Source: Dactylosporangium sucinum (GTDB lineage: Bacteria; Actinomycetota; Actinomycetes; Mycobacteriales; Micromonosporaceae). Taken from it: a stretch of 50,243 nucleotides of DNA. The stretch covers positions 15,699-65,941 of the forward strand of contig NZ_BMPI01000015.1 in NCBI RefSeq assembly GCF_014647515.1, written 5' to 3'. Positions within the stretch are counted from its first letter, which is position 1. Each line of letters begins with the position of its first letter. Positions 25,077 to 32,237 of this stretch are shown here, in pieces. A program made the position numbers and the translations under genes. Below the pieces are notes generated by a model that was not told the origin of the DNA, did no database searches, and saw nothing but the letters and a program-made list of their open reading frames with translations.

Positions 25077-26010
25077 CCTGAGAGAAGCCCTCGACGCCCT
25101 GCTCGAGGACGTGCCGCCGGCCCGCCTCGCCGACTCGGTGCAGCGGCTCATCGCCGACTACCGCAGCGGCCGGCCGGCCGACGAGCCGCTCATCCGCACC
25201 ATGGTCGATGCGACGGCGTACGCGGCGTACCGGATGCCGGCCACGCACGCCGCCGTCGCGAAGGCCCTCGCGATGCTGCCGCCGATCGAGCCGCGGAGCC
25301 TGCTCGACGTCGGCGGCGGCACGGGCGCGGCGACGTGGGCGGCCGTCGACGCCTACGGGCCGCTCGACGCGACGGTGCTCGACCAGGTCCCGGAGGCGCT
25401 GCGGCTCGGCGAGCGGATCGCGAAGGGGCGCCTGGCCGCGCGGTGGCAGGAGTGGCGCCTCGGCGAGCCGTTGACCGAGGCCGACCTGATCACCGTGTCG
25501 TACGTGCTGACCGAGCTGACCGAGGACGATCAGCGTTCCCTGGTCGCCGAGGCCGGCGCCGCCGCCCGCCAGGCATTGGTCATCGTCGAACCGGGGACTC
25601 CCGAGGGGTACCGGAGAATCCTGACGGCAAGGGACGCGCTCATCGCCGCCGGATGGACCGTCGCGGCGCCCTGCCCGCACCAGGGCGCGTGCGGCATGCA
25701 GGGCAGGGACTGGTGCCACTTCTCGGCCCGGGTCAACCGGTCGGCGCTGCACCGGCGGCTCAAGGAGGCGCGGCTGGGCCACGAGGACGAGAAGTTCTCG
25801 TTCGTCGCCGTCACGAGGAACCAACCCGGCGCCGAGGGCCGCGTGGTGCGGCACCCGGCGTTCCGCAAGGGGCTGGTCACGCTGCAGGTCTGCCAGCCGG
25901 ACACCACGGTCGGCCCGGTGCTGGTGCCGAAGCGGGAGGGTGCGCGGTACAAGGCGGCCAGAGACGCCGAATGGGGCGACCAGTGGCCGCCCCATCCCGA
26001 CGAGAGCTAG
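25069..26010 (+). CDS. Rsm22-like ribosomal small-subunit methyltransferase
   Basis: A 313-residue Rossmann-fold protein of the Rsm22/METTL17 family. The SAM-binding motif is LLDVGGGTGAATWA, followed by TVLDQVPEALRLG and VSYVLTELTEDD. Four cysteines are placed as Cys202, Cys208 and Cys216 (APCPHQGACGM and DWCHFS) and Cys275 (TLQVC), the pattern linked to a [4Fe-4S] cluster in the mitochondrial homologues. Those proteins assist mitoribosome small-subunit assembly; bacterial members are less studied. GTG 25069 lies inside the upstream gene. The stop TAG abuts the TTA stop of the convergent GH9 gene with no spacer. Confidence 0.85.
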   Translation: MSDLREALDALLEDVPPARLADSVQRLIADYRSGRPADEPLIRTMVDATAYAAYRMPATHAAVAKALAMLPPIEPRSLLDVGGGTGAATWAAVDAYGPLDATVLDQVPEALRLGERIAKGRLAARWQEWRLGEPLTEADLITVSYVLTELTEDDQRSLVAEAGAAARQALVIVEPGTPEGYRRILTARDALIAAGWTVAAPCPHQGACGMQGRDWCHFSARVNRSALHRRLKEARLGHEDEKFSFVAVTRNQPGAEGRVVRHPAFRKGLVTLQVCQPDTTVGPVLVPKREGARYKAARDAEWGDQWPPHPDES

Positions 26011-27864
26011 TTACGAGTTGTCCGCCACGAAGGACGAGACGTAGGCCAGCGCCGAGTTCCAGTTGATGGTGAGCTCGTTCGTCGACCACGACTTGATGTC
26101 GTCCATGTAGCACAGCTGCGGCTTGCAGTCCTTCAGCGCGGCCGAGGCGACCTCGTCCTGCAGCTGCGAGTTCGGGCCGCCGGCCAGGGTGCCCCGCGGC
26201 GGGTTCGGCAGGTTCGGGTCGAGCTGGTGCGCGTACCAGCGGCTGTGCTGGTTCTTCGACGCCTTCTCGCCGTAGCCGGTGACGTAGGACTGGTTCAGCG
26301 CGTTGCGGCCGAGCAGGTAGTCCATGCCGGACAGGACGCCGTCACGGTACTGCTGCTTGCCCGTGATGTCGAAGGCGGTGGCCACGACGGCCAGGTTGTT
26401 GAGGATCTGGGCGTTCGAGCCCCAGTCGTAGCCGCCGTTCGGCGCGTACGGCTGGCCGTAGGCCTGGTCCGCGATGACCTTCAGGTAGCGGTCGGCGGCG
26501 GCCTGGACGGACTCGCGGACCCGGTCCCGGTCCGCCAGCTTGCTGTCGACGGTCGCCAGGTCGAGGCGGCCGAGCGCGGCGGTGTTCTGCCAGTCGAAGG
26601 CGCGGTCGAAGACGTCGGCCTTGTGCAGCGGCGAGCCGGTCACGTCGGCGGAGTACTGCTTGTCACCGGTGGTGAGGTACAGCTCCGCGGCGGCCCAGTA
26701 GAACTCGTCGGCGACGTTCCAGTCGCCGTACGCGCCGCCGCCGGTCGAGTCCGAGTCGGGGGCCGTGATGCTCGGGTTGGCCTTGGCGGCCTCGTACGCC
26801 TTCTTCGCCGAAGCGAGCAGCTTGGCCGAGTAGCCCTTGTCGTAGTCGGCGAAGACGCGCGCGCCCTGGGCGGCGGCCGCGGCCAGGTTCAGCGTCGCCG
26901 CGGTCGACGGCGGCCTGAGCTGGCGCTGCTGCGGGTCGGCGGCCGGGTCCATCGGCAGGCCGGTCCAGGCCACGTCGTGGATCTTGTGGTGGGCCATGCC
27001 GGCGAGCTTCTCGCCGTCCGGCACCTGCATCTTCATGAGGAAGTCGAGCTCCCAGCGCGCCTCGTCGAGCACGTCGGGGGTCTTGCCGCCACGCTCGGGC
27101 AGGCGCAGCTCGCGGTCCTGCGACGCCTTCGGCGCGCGCTCGTACGTGCTGAGCAGCTGCGCGACCGAGATGCCGCCGTTGACGACGTACTTGCCGTGGT
27201 CGCCGGCGTCGTACCAGCCGCCGGTGACGTCGAGCGTGTAGTTGCAGCTGCCCGGGGCGCACGGGACCTTGGTGTCGCCGCCGTTGGGAGTGTCGGCGGT
27301 GTGGCCCGCCTTGCGGCCGTAGCCGGGCGCGATCTTGTTGTCGATCGCGATGCCGCTGCGCTGCGTGTAGAAGAAGGACAGCGAGTCGACGCTCAGCTGC
27401 TTGTACGCCTTGGGGTCGAGGTCGAACGGCAGGCTGGCCTTGCCGTCCACCTCCAGCGTGTAGGTGTTGCCCGAGCCGCGGTACTCGCTGAAGTCCACGA
27501 CGTGGGTGTTCTGGCCGGAGCTGGCGTCCATGCCGTGCGGCTGTGACTCGCCGGAGGCGACGACCTTGCCCGAGTTGTCCTTGAGCTGCCAGGGCAGCGG
27601 CTGCGACGAGTCCGAGATGACCGTGGCCCGCTTCGGGCCGTCCGGAAGGTAGCCGACCTGGTTGACCCGCACCGGCGTGTCCGGGATGGAGTCAGGGGTG
27701 GCCGGGAATGCGTAGGCACTGCCGTCGTTGGCACCGGTACCGGGGAGTCCGGGGATTCCGCCGTCGTTGCCGGCGAACGCGATGGGCAGGGCCACCGCGG
27801 GAACCGCCACGATCGCCGCGATGGCGGCCATCCGGGCTTTGCGCGAAAGGGCAGGCAGGCGCAC
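26011..27864 (-). CDS. Secreted GH9 endoglucanase with Ig-like CelD_N domain
   Basis: A 617-residue exported cellulase. GTG 27864 has AGGAG 5 nt upstream and gives [20 protein letters not shown], a signal peptide or anchor. An Ig-like CelD_N domain follows (about 60-145, [20 protein letters not shown]). The GH9 (alpha/alpha)6 barrel has the Asp pair in [17 protein letters not shown] and the general-acid Glu in [16 protein letters not shown] near the C-terminus; NQHSRWYAH is the conserved substrate-binding His region. It inverts beta-1,4-glucan bonds. No carbohydrate-binding module is present, unlike the GH74 enzyme further along. Confidence 0.93.
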   Translation of the reverse strand: MRLPALSRKARMAAIAAIVAVPAVALPIAFAGNDGGIPGLPGTGANDGSAYAFPATPDSIPDTPVRVNQVGYLPDGPKRATVISDSSQPLPWQLKDNSGKVVASGESQPHGMDASSGQNTHVVDFSEYRGSGNTYTLEVDGKASLPFDLDPKAYKQLSVDSLSFFYTQRSGIAIDNKIAPGYGRKAGHTADTPNGGDTKVPCAPGSCNYTLDVTGGWYDAGDHGKYVVNGGISVAQLLSTYERAPKASQDRELRLPERGGKTPDVLDEARWELDFLMKMQVPDGEKLAGMAHHKIHDVAWTGLPMDPAADPQQRQLRPPSTAATLNLAAAAAQGARVFADYDKGYSAKLLASAKKAYEAAKANPSITAPDSDSTGGGAYGDWNVADEFYWAAAELYLTTGDKQYSADVTGSPLHKADVFDRAFDWQNTAALGRLDLATVDSKLADRDRVRESVQAAADRYLKVIADQAYGQPYAPNGGYDWGSNAQILNNLAVVATAFDITGKQQYRDGVLSGMDYLLGRNALNQSYVTGYGEKASKNQHSRWYAHQLDPNLPNPPRGTLAGGPNSQLQDEVASAALKDCKPQLCYMDDIKSWSTNELTINWNSALAYVSSFVADNS

Positions 27865-28083
27865 CAGCTCTCCTAGGTGGGATCGGTTGCGAGGGAGGTC
27901 GCTCCGGCGTCCCACCCAGGGGATAAATCGGGTGATAGCCGTTGCGTTCGGGCGAACCTACCGGGAGCCCAGATCGGCAAATCGGACATATTTCCTTGAA
28001 TGTGACCTGGACCACTCCCCGCGGTGGCGGATGGCACATTTCCTCGTACAGATGAAGGAGGGAAGTTTGCGCAGGTCGCGTGT

Positions 28084-28103
28084 ATATGCTTCGCTGGGCA
28101 TAT
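28084..28103. promoter_or_regulatory. Palindrome overlapping the SRPBCC start codon
   Basis: ATATGC (28084-28089) and GCATAT (28098-28103) are perfect arms 8 bp apart, and the second arm contains the first bases of ATG 28102. It shares the TGTATA-type sequence seen in the PadR operator 540 bp away (TGTATATG at 28081), so the same repressor may bind both. Confidence 0.4.
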
Positions 28104-28623
28104 GAACTTCGACCCTGGGCCACCCGCCGAGGTGGCGTACCGGTCCACCGACGACGGCCGGTGGACGCTCCGCTTCGTCCGCGATCTGCGCCACCCGCCC
28201 GCGCGCGTGTGGCGGACGCTGACCGAGCCGGACCTGCTCGCGAAGTGGGCCCCGTTCACCGCCGACCGCGATCTCGGGACCCTCGGGCCGGCGACGCTGA
28301 CGATGATCGACGGGGAGACGGCGGTCCCGCTGGCGGCCGAGGTCACGTCCGTCGACGCGCCGAGGATCCTGCAGTACACCTGGGGAGAAGATCTCCTGCG
28401 GTGGGAGCTGGCCGCGACGGCCGGCGGAACGCGGCTCACGCTCTGGCACACCCTCGCCGACCGGGACTTCGTCGCAAAGGTGGCCGCGGGCTGGCACCAG
28501 TGCGTGCGGGTGATGGAGCTGCTGCTCGACGGCACCCCGCACCCGCCGGTGCGCGGTGCGGACGCGCTGAACTACGGCTGGTCCGAACTGGAGGCGGCGT
28601 ACCGCCGAGCGCTCTCTACATGA
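28102..28623 (+). CDS. SRPBCC/AHSA1-family protein
   Basis: A 173-residue START-like protein: LRFVRDLRHPPARVWRTLTEPDLLAKW at the N-terminus (too regular for other folds), then ILQYTWGEDLLRWELAA and GGTRLTLWHTLADRDFVAKV. This is the helix-grip fold with a hydrophobic pocket; its ligand is unknown. It sits 43 bp upstream of a PadR regulator gene in the same direction. Its start codon lies within a palindrome similar to the PadR operator, so it may be part of the PadR regulon. Confidence 0.82.
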   Translation: MNFDPGPPAEVAYRSTDDGRWTLRFVRDLRHPPARVWRTLTEPDLLAKWAPFTADRDLGTLGPATLTMIDGETAVPLAAEVTSVDAPRILQYTWGEDLLRWELAATAGGTRLTLWHTLADRDFVAKVAAGWHQCVRVMELLLDGTPHPPVRGADALNYGWSELEAAYRRALST

Positions 28624-28625
28624 GG

Positions 28626-28646
28626 TGTATACACGGCATGTATACA
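28626..28646 (+). promoter_or_regulatory. PadR operator candidate, paired TGTATACA
   Basis: Two copies of the self-palindromic octamer TGTATACA (28626-28633 and 28639-28646) separated by CGGCA form a 21-bp dyad. It lies just upstream of a TAGAGT -10 box (28654-28659) that is 7 nt before ATG 28667 of the PadR gene. PadR proteins usually repress their own operon through such dyads. Confidence 0.6.
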
Positions 28647-28666
28647 AGTCGTGTAGAGTGCCGGGC

Positions 28667-29191
28667 ATGTCCATCGGTCAAGCGTTTCTGGGGCTGCTCG
28701 AGTCCCAGCCGCGGCACGGTTACGACCTGAAGCGGGCCTATGACGAGCGGTTCGGTTCCGACCGGCCGCTCGCCTACGGCCAGGTCTATGCCACGCTCTC
28801 CCGCCTGCTGAAGCACGGCTTCGTCACGGTCGACGGGGTCGAGCCCGGCGAGGGCCCCGACCGCAAGCGGTATGCCATCACCCCGGCCGGCGTGGCCGAC
28901 ATCGAGCGGTGGCTCGGGCAGCCGGAGAAGCCCGAGCCGTATCTGCAGAGCGTGCTCTACACGAAGGTGGTGCTCGCGCTGCTCACCGGGCGGCCGGCCG
29001 CCGAGCTGCTCGACACGCAGCGGGCCGAGCACCTGCGGCTGATGCGCGAGCTGACCCGGCGCAAGGCCGACGGCGACCTGAGCGACCAGCTCATCTGCGA
29101 CCACGCCCTGTTCCACCTCGAGGCCGACCTGCGCTGGCTGGAGCTCACCGCCGCCCGCCTCGACGACCTGGGGAAGCAGGTGCGACCGTGA
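28667..29191 (+). CDS. PadR-family transcriptional repressor
   Basis: A 174-residue PadR regulator. The winged helix covers residues 1-80 (AFLGLLESQPRHGYDLKRAYDE, YGQVYATLSRLLKHGFV, DRKRYAITPAG), and a C-terminal helical dimerisation domain (EAEHLRLMRELTRR region) follows. It probably represses itself and the downstream ABC exporter and responds to a transported compound. The stop overlaps the GTG of the ATPase gene (GTGA). The transcript is probably leaderless from TAGAGT. Confidence 0.92.
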   Translation: MSIGQAFLGLLESQPRHGYDLKRAYDERFGSDRPLAYGQVYATLSRLLKHGFVTVDGVEPGEGPDRKRYAITPAGVADIERWLGQPEKPEPYLQSVLYTKVVLALLTGRPAAELLDTQRAEHLRLMRELTRRKADGDLSDQLICDHALFHLEADLRWLELTAARLDDLGKQVRP

Positions 29192-29865
29192 CGGCGCTGT
29201 TGACGGCCGAGGACCTGACCAAGACGTTCGGCAGCACGCCGGCGCTGTCCGGGGCGTCGATGTCGGTCGCGGCCGGCGAGATCGTCGCGGTGATGGGGCC
29301 GTCCGGCTCGGGGAAGTCGACGCTGCTGCACTGCCTGGCCGGGATCGTGCGCCCCGACTCGGGCGTGGTGCGGTATCGCGACCGGGAGCTGTCGGCCATG
29401 TCCGACACCCGGCGCAGCGCCCTGCGGCGCGGCGAGTTCGGGTTCGTGTTCCAGTTCGGGCAGCTGGTGCCCGAGCTGACCTGCCTGGAGAACGTGGCGC
29501 TGCCGCTGCGGCTCGACGGGATGCGCCGCCGGGAGGCCCAGCGGCGGGCCGCCGACTGGCTGTCCCGGCTGGAGATCGACCACGTGGCCGGCAAGCGGCC
29601 GGGCGAGGTGTCCGGCGGCGAGGGGCAGCGGGTCGCGGTGGCCCGGGCGCTGGTCACCGGGGCGCGGGTGGTGTTCGCCGACGAGCCGACGGGGGCGCTC
29701 GACTCGCTCAACGGCGAGCGGGTGATGCAGCTGTTCACGGCCGCGGCCCGGGACAGCGGCGCTGCCGTGGTGCTCGTGACGCACGAGCCACGGGTCGCCG
29801 CCTACTCCGACCGCGAGGTGGTCGTCCGCGACGGCAAGGCCCTCGACCTGGCGCGGGCCGCATGA
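29188..29865 (+). CDS. ABC transporter ATPase, MacB/LolD-type
   Basis: A 225-residue ATPase. Walker A is GPSGSGKST, the signature reads VSGGEGQRVAVARAL and Walker B is RVVFADEPTGALDS, with H-loop VLVTHEPRVAAYSD. The Q-loop segment FVFQFGQLVPELTCLENV is typical of ATPases paired with FtsX-fold permeases. It is coupled to PadR upstream (GTGA) and to the permease downstream (ATGA), so the three genes form one operon. Confidence 0.93.
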   Translation: MTALLTAEDLTKTFGSTPALSGASMSVAAGEIVAVMGPSGSGKSTLLHCLAGIVRPDSGVVRYRDRELSAMSDTRRSALRRGEFGFVFQFGQLVPELTCLENVALPLRLDGMRRREAQRRAADWLSRLEIDHVAGKRPGEVSGGEGQRVAVARALVTGARVVFADEPTGALDSLNGERVMQLFTAAARDSGAAVVLVTHEPRVAAYSDREVVVRDGKALDLARAA

Positions 29866-32141
29866 CCCGGTGGTTCGCCGATGTCGCGCTGGGGGCCCGG
29901 CTGGCCCTCGGCGGCGGGCGGGAAGGGCTGCTGCGCACCGGGCTGACGGCGGTCGGGGTGGCGCTCGGCGTGGCCGTGCTGCTGCTGTCGGTGTCGGTGC
30001 CGGCGATGCTCGGCGCCCGCGCGGCGCGCACCGACGCGCGCGACGACCTGCCCTGGGGCAGCGAGGCACCGGCCCGCACCGAGCACACCGTCCTCTCCCT
30101 GCCGGCCGACGACTCGTTCCGCGGGCGGGCCCTGCGCGTGCGGTACGTGCTGCCGGAAGGCGCCGACCCGGTGCTGCCGCCCGGCGTCAAGGCGTTCCCG
30201 CCGGCCGGCTCGATGCTGGTCTCCCCCGCCCTCAAGCGGCTGCTCGAGTCGCCCGACGGCGCGCTGCTGCGCCAGCGCTATCCGGCGCCGATCGCCGGCA
30301 CGATCGGCGAGCCGGGGCTGGCCGGGCCGCGCGAGCTCGCGCTGTATCAGGTGCGCACCGACCTGCGCGAGGAGCAGTCCCGGGTGCTGCGCCTGGGCTC
30401 GTACGGGTCGCACAGCCCGTCCGACGGCCTCAACCCGTTCCTGCTCCTGCTCGTCGTGGTCATCTTCGTGGTGCTGCTCATGCCGGTGGCGATGTTCGTC
30501 GCCGCGGCGACCCGGTTCGGCGGCGAGCAGCGCGACCGGCGGCTGGCCGCGGTGCGCCTGGCCGGCGCCGACAGCGGGATGGCCCGCCGCATCGCGGCCG
30601 GGGAGGCGGTCGTCAGCGCCGCCGGCGGCGTCCTGCTCGGCGCCGTGTTCTTCCTGCTCGGGCGGCAGCTCATCGAGCGGTTCGAGGTCGCGCGGCTGAG
30701 CGTGTTCGCCACCGACGTGCGGCCGTCGCCGGGCCTCGCGCTGCTCATCGTGGTCGCCGTGCCGCTGGCCGCGCTCGCGATGACGCTGCTCGCCATGCGC
30801 CGGGTCGTCGTCGAGCCGCTCGGCGTGGTCCGGCGGGCGACCGCCCGCACCAAGCCCCGCCTGTGGTGGCGGGTCCTGCTCCCGGTCGGCGGGCTCGCCC
30901 TGCTGTATCCCTTGATCGGCACCAGGGGCGCGGAGTTCAACCCGTGGCAGGCCGTCGGCGGCGTCGTGCTCCTGCTGCTCGGCGTCGCGACCCTGCTGCC
31001 GTGGATGTTCGACCGGCTGGTCGGCCCGCTCGCCGGCGCCGGCACCCTGGCCTGGCAGCTCGCGGTCCGCCGGCTGCAGCTATCCGGCGGCAGCTCGGTG
31101 CGGGCCGTCAATGCCATCGCGGTCGCCGCGGCCGGCACGATCGCGCTGCAGATGCTGTTCTCGGCGGCCCAGGCCGAGTACACGAAGCCGACCGGCCAGG
31201 ACCTCTCCCGCGCCCAGGCGATGACCGTGGTCGCCGACTCGCAGCTGGGCCCGGTCCGCGACGCCGCCGACGTCGACGCCCGGCTGCGGGCCGCGCGCGG
31301 CGTCACCGGCGTGAGCACCTACCGGCGCGGCGTCGCGACCACGGCCACCAAGGACGTCAACGGCGACCCGGCCATCGTCGAGGCGCTCGTGGCCGACTGC
31401 GCGGTCCTGCGCGAGCTGGCGACACTGCCCTCCTGCGCCGACGGCGACACGTTCGCCCTCACGCCCGGGCTGGCCGGCCAGACGGTGGAGATCAACGACC
31501 GGCCGTTCCTGGTCCCGGCGTCGACCCGCGCGGTGACGGCCCGCCCCGACCCGTGGGGCGACCGCCACGTGGGCCTGCTGTTCACCCCGTCGGCGGCCCC
31601 GCCGGTGCCACCCGAGGCGACGTACGTGTCGTTCGCCCGGCTCGACCCCGCCGACCCCGACGCGTCGGAGCACCTCCGCACCGCGGCCGCGGCCATCAGC
31701 CCGACGATGGACGTCAGCCTCCTGACCCAGCAGGAGACGGACACGACGTTCGCCGGCATCCGCCGCGGCCTGTACGCGGGGGCCACCGTGACGCTGCTCC
31801 TGGTCGGCCTGAGCCTGCTGGTCGGCACCCTGGAGCAGCTCCGCGAGCGCCGCCGCACCCTGGCCGCGCTGGTGGCCTTCGGCACCCGGCGCACGACGCT
31901 GGGCTGGTCGATCCTGTGGCAGACGGCGGTCCCGGTGGCACTCGGCCTGTTGCTGGCCACGGCGCTGGGCCTGAGCCTGGGCACGGTGCTGCTCCGCATC
32001 GTGGCGGTGCCGGTGCGGCCCGACTGGACGAGCGTGGGGTCGGTCGCGGCCATCTCCGCCGGCGTCGTCCTGCTGGTGACGACGGCCAGCCTGCCGGCGC
32101 TGTGGCGGCTGATGCGTCCGGACGGCCTGCGCTTCGAGTAG
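29862..32141 (+). CDS. FtsX/MacB-type ABC permease
   Basis: A 759-residue permease with two FtsX-type membrane blocks. N-terminal helix at about 20-45 (LRTGLTAVGVALGVAVLLLS), a large extracytoplasmic domain, a helix bundle around 190-330 with LLLVVVIFVVLLMPVAMFVA, two further central helices, a second extracytoplasmic domain and a final helix trio near 640-745 (VTLLLVGLSLLVGTLEQLRE). These permeases move peptides, lipids or drugs out of the membrane. A bidirectional terminator follows the gene. Confidence 0.9.
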   Translation: MTRWFADVALGARLALGGGREGLLRTGLTAVGVALGVAVLLLSVSVPAMLGARAARTDARDDLPWGSEAPARTEHTVLSLPADDSFRGRALRVRYVLPEGADPVLPPGVKAFPPAGSMLVSPALKRLLESPDGALLRQRYPAPIAGTIGEPGLAGPRELALYQVRTDLREEQSRVLRLGSYGSHSPSDGLNPFLLLLVVVIFVVLLMPVAMFVAAATRFGGEQRDRRLAAVRLAGADSGMARRIAAGEAVVSAAGGVLLGAVFFLLGRQLIERFEVARLSVFATDVRPSPGLALLIVVAVPLAALAMTLLAMRRVVVEPLGVVRRATARTKPRLWWRVLLPVGGLALLYPLIGTRGAEFNPWQAVGGVVLLLLGVATLLPWMFDRLVGPLAGAGTLAWQLAVRRLQLSGGSSVRAVNAIAVAAAGTIALQMLFSAAQAEYTKPTGQDLSRAQAMTVVADSQLGPVRDAADVDARLRAARGVTGVSTYRRGVATTATKDVNGDPAIVEALVADCAVLRELATLPSCADGDTFALTPGLAGQTVEINDRPFLVPASTRAVTARPDPWGDRHVGLLFTPSAAPPVPPEATYVSFARLDPADPDASEHLRTAAAAISPTMDVSLLTQQETDTTFAGIRRGLYAGATVTLLLVGLSLLVGTLEQLRERRRTLAALVAFGTRRTTLGWSILWQTAVPVALGLLLATALGLSLGTVLLRIVAVPVRPDWTSVGSVAAISAGVVLLVTTASLPALWRLMRPDGLRFE

Positions 32142-32192
32142 CCGCCCGCCCCGGGGGGCCGGAGCGGACCGGTGGCGCCGTGAGCGAAAAGG

Positions 32193-32226
32193 GCCGGTCC
32201 CCGCGGTTGGCGACGCGGGGACCGGC
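32193..32226. terminator. Bidirectional hairpin terminator
   Basis: Perfect 13-bp stem GCCGGTCCCCGCG / CGCGGGGACCGGC with an 8-nt loop, between the convergent permease and GH74 genes. The plus-strand copy is preceded by AAAA. Confidence 0.85.
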
Positions 32227-32237
32227 TGGAAGGGAGG

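Noticed and set aside
27865..28101. CebR-type cellulase operator upstream of GH9
   Set aside because: I looked for TGGGAGCGCTCCCA upstream of the GH9 and GH74 genes and did not find it. Only an 8-bp AAGCGCTT palindrome is present near GH74.
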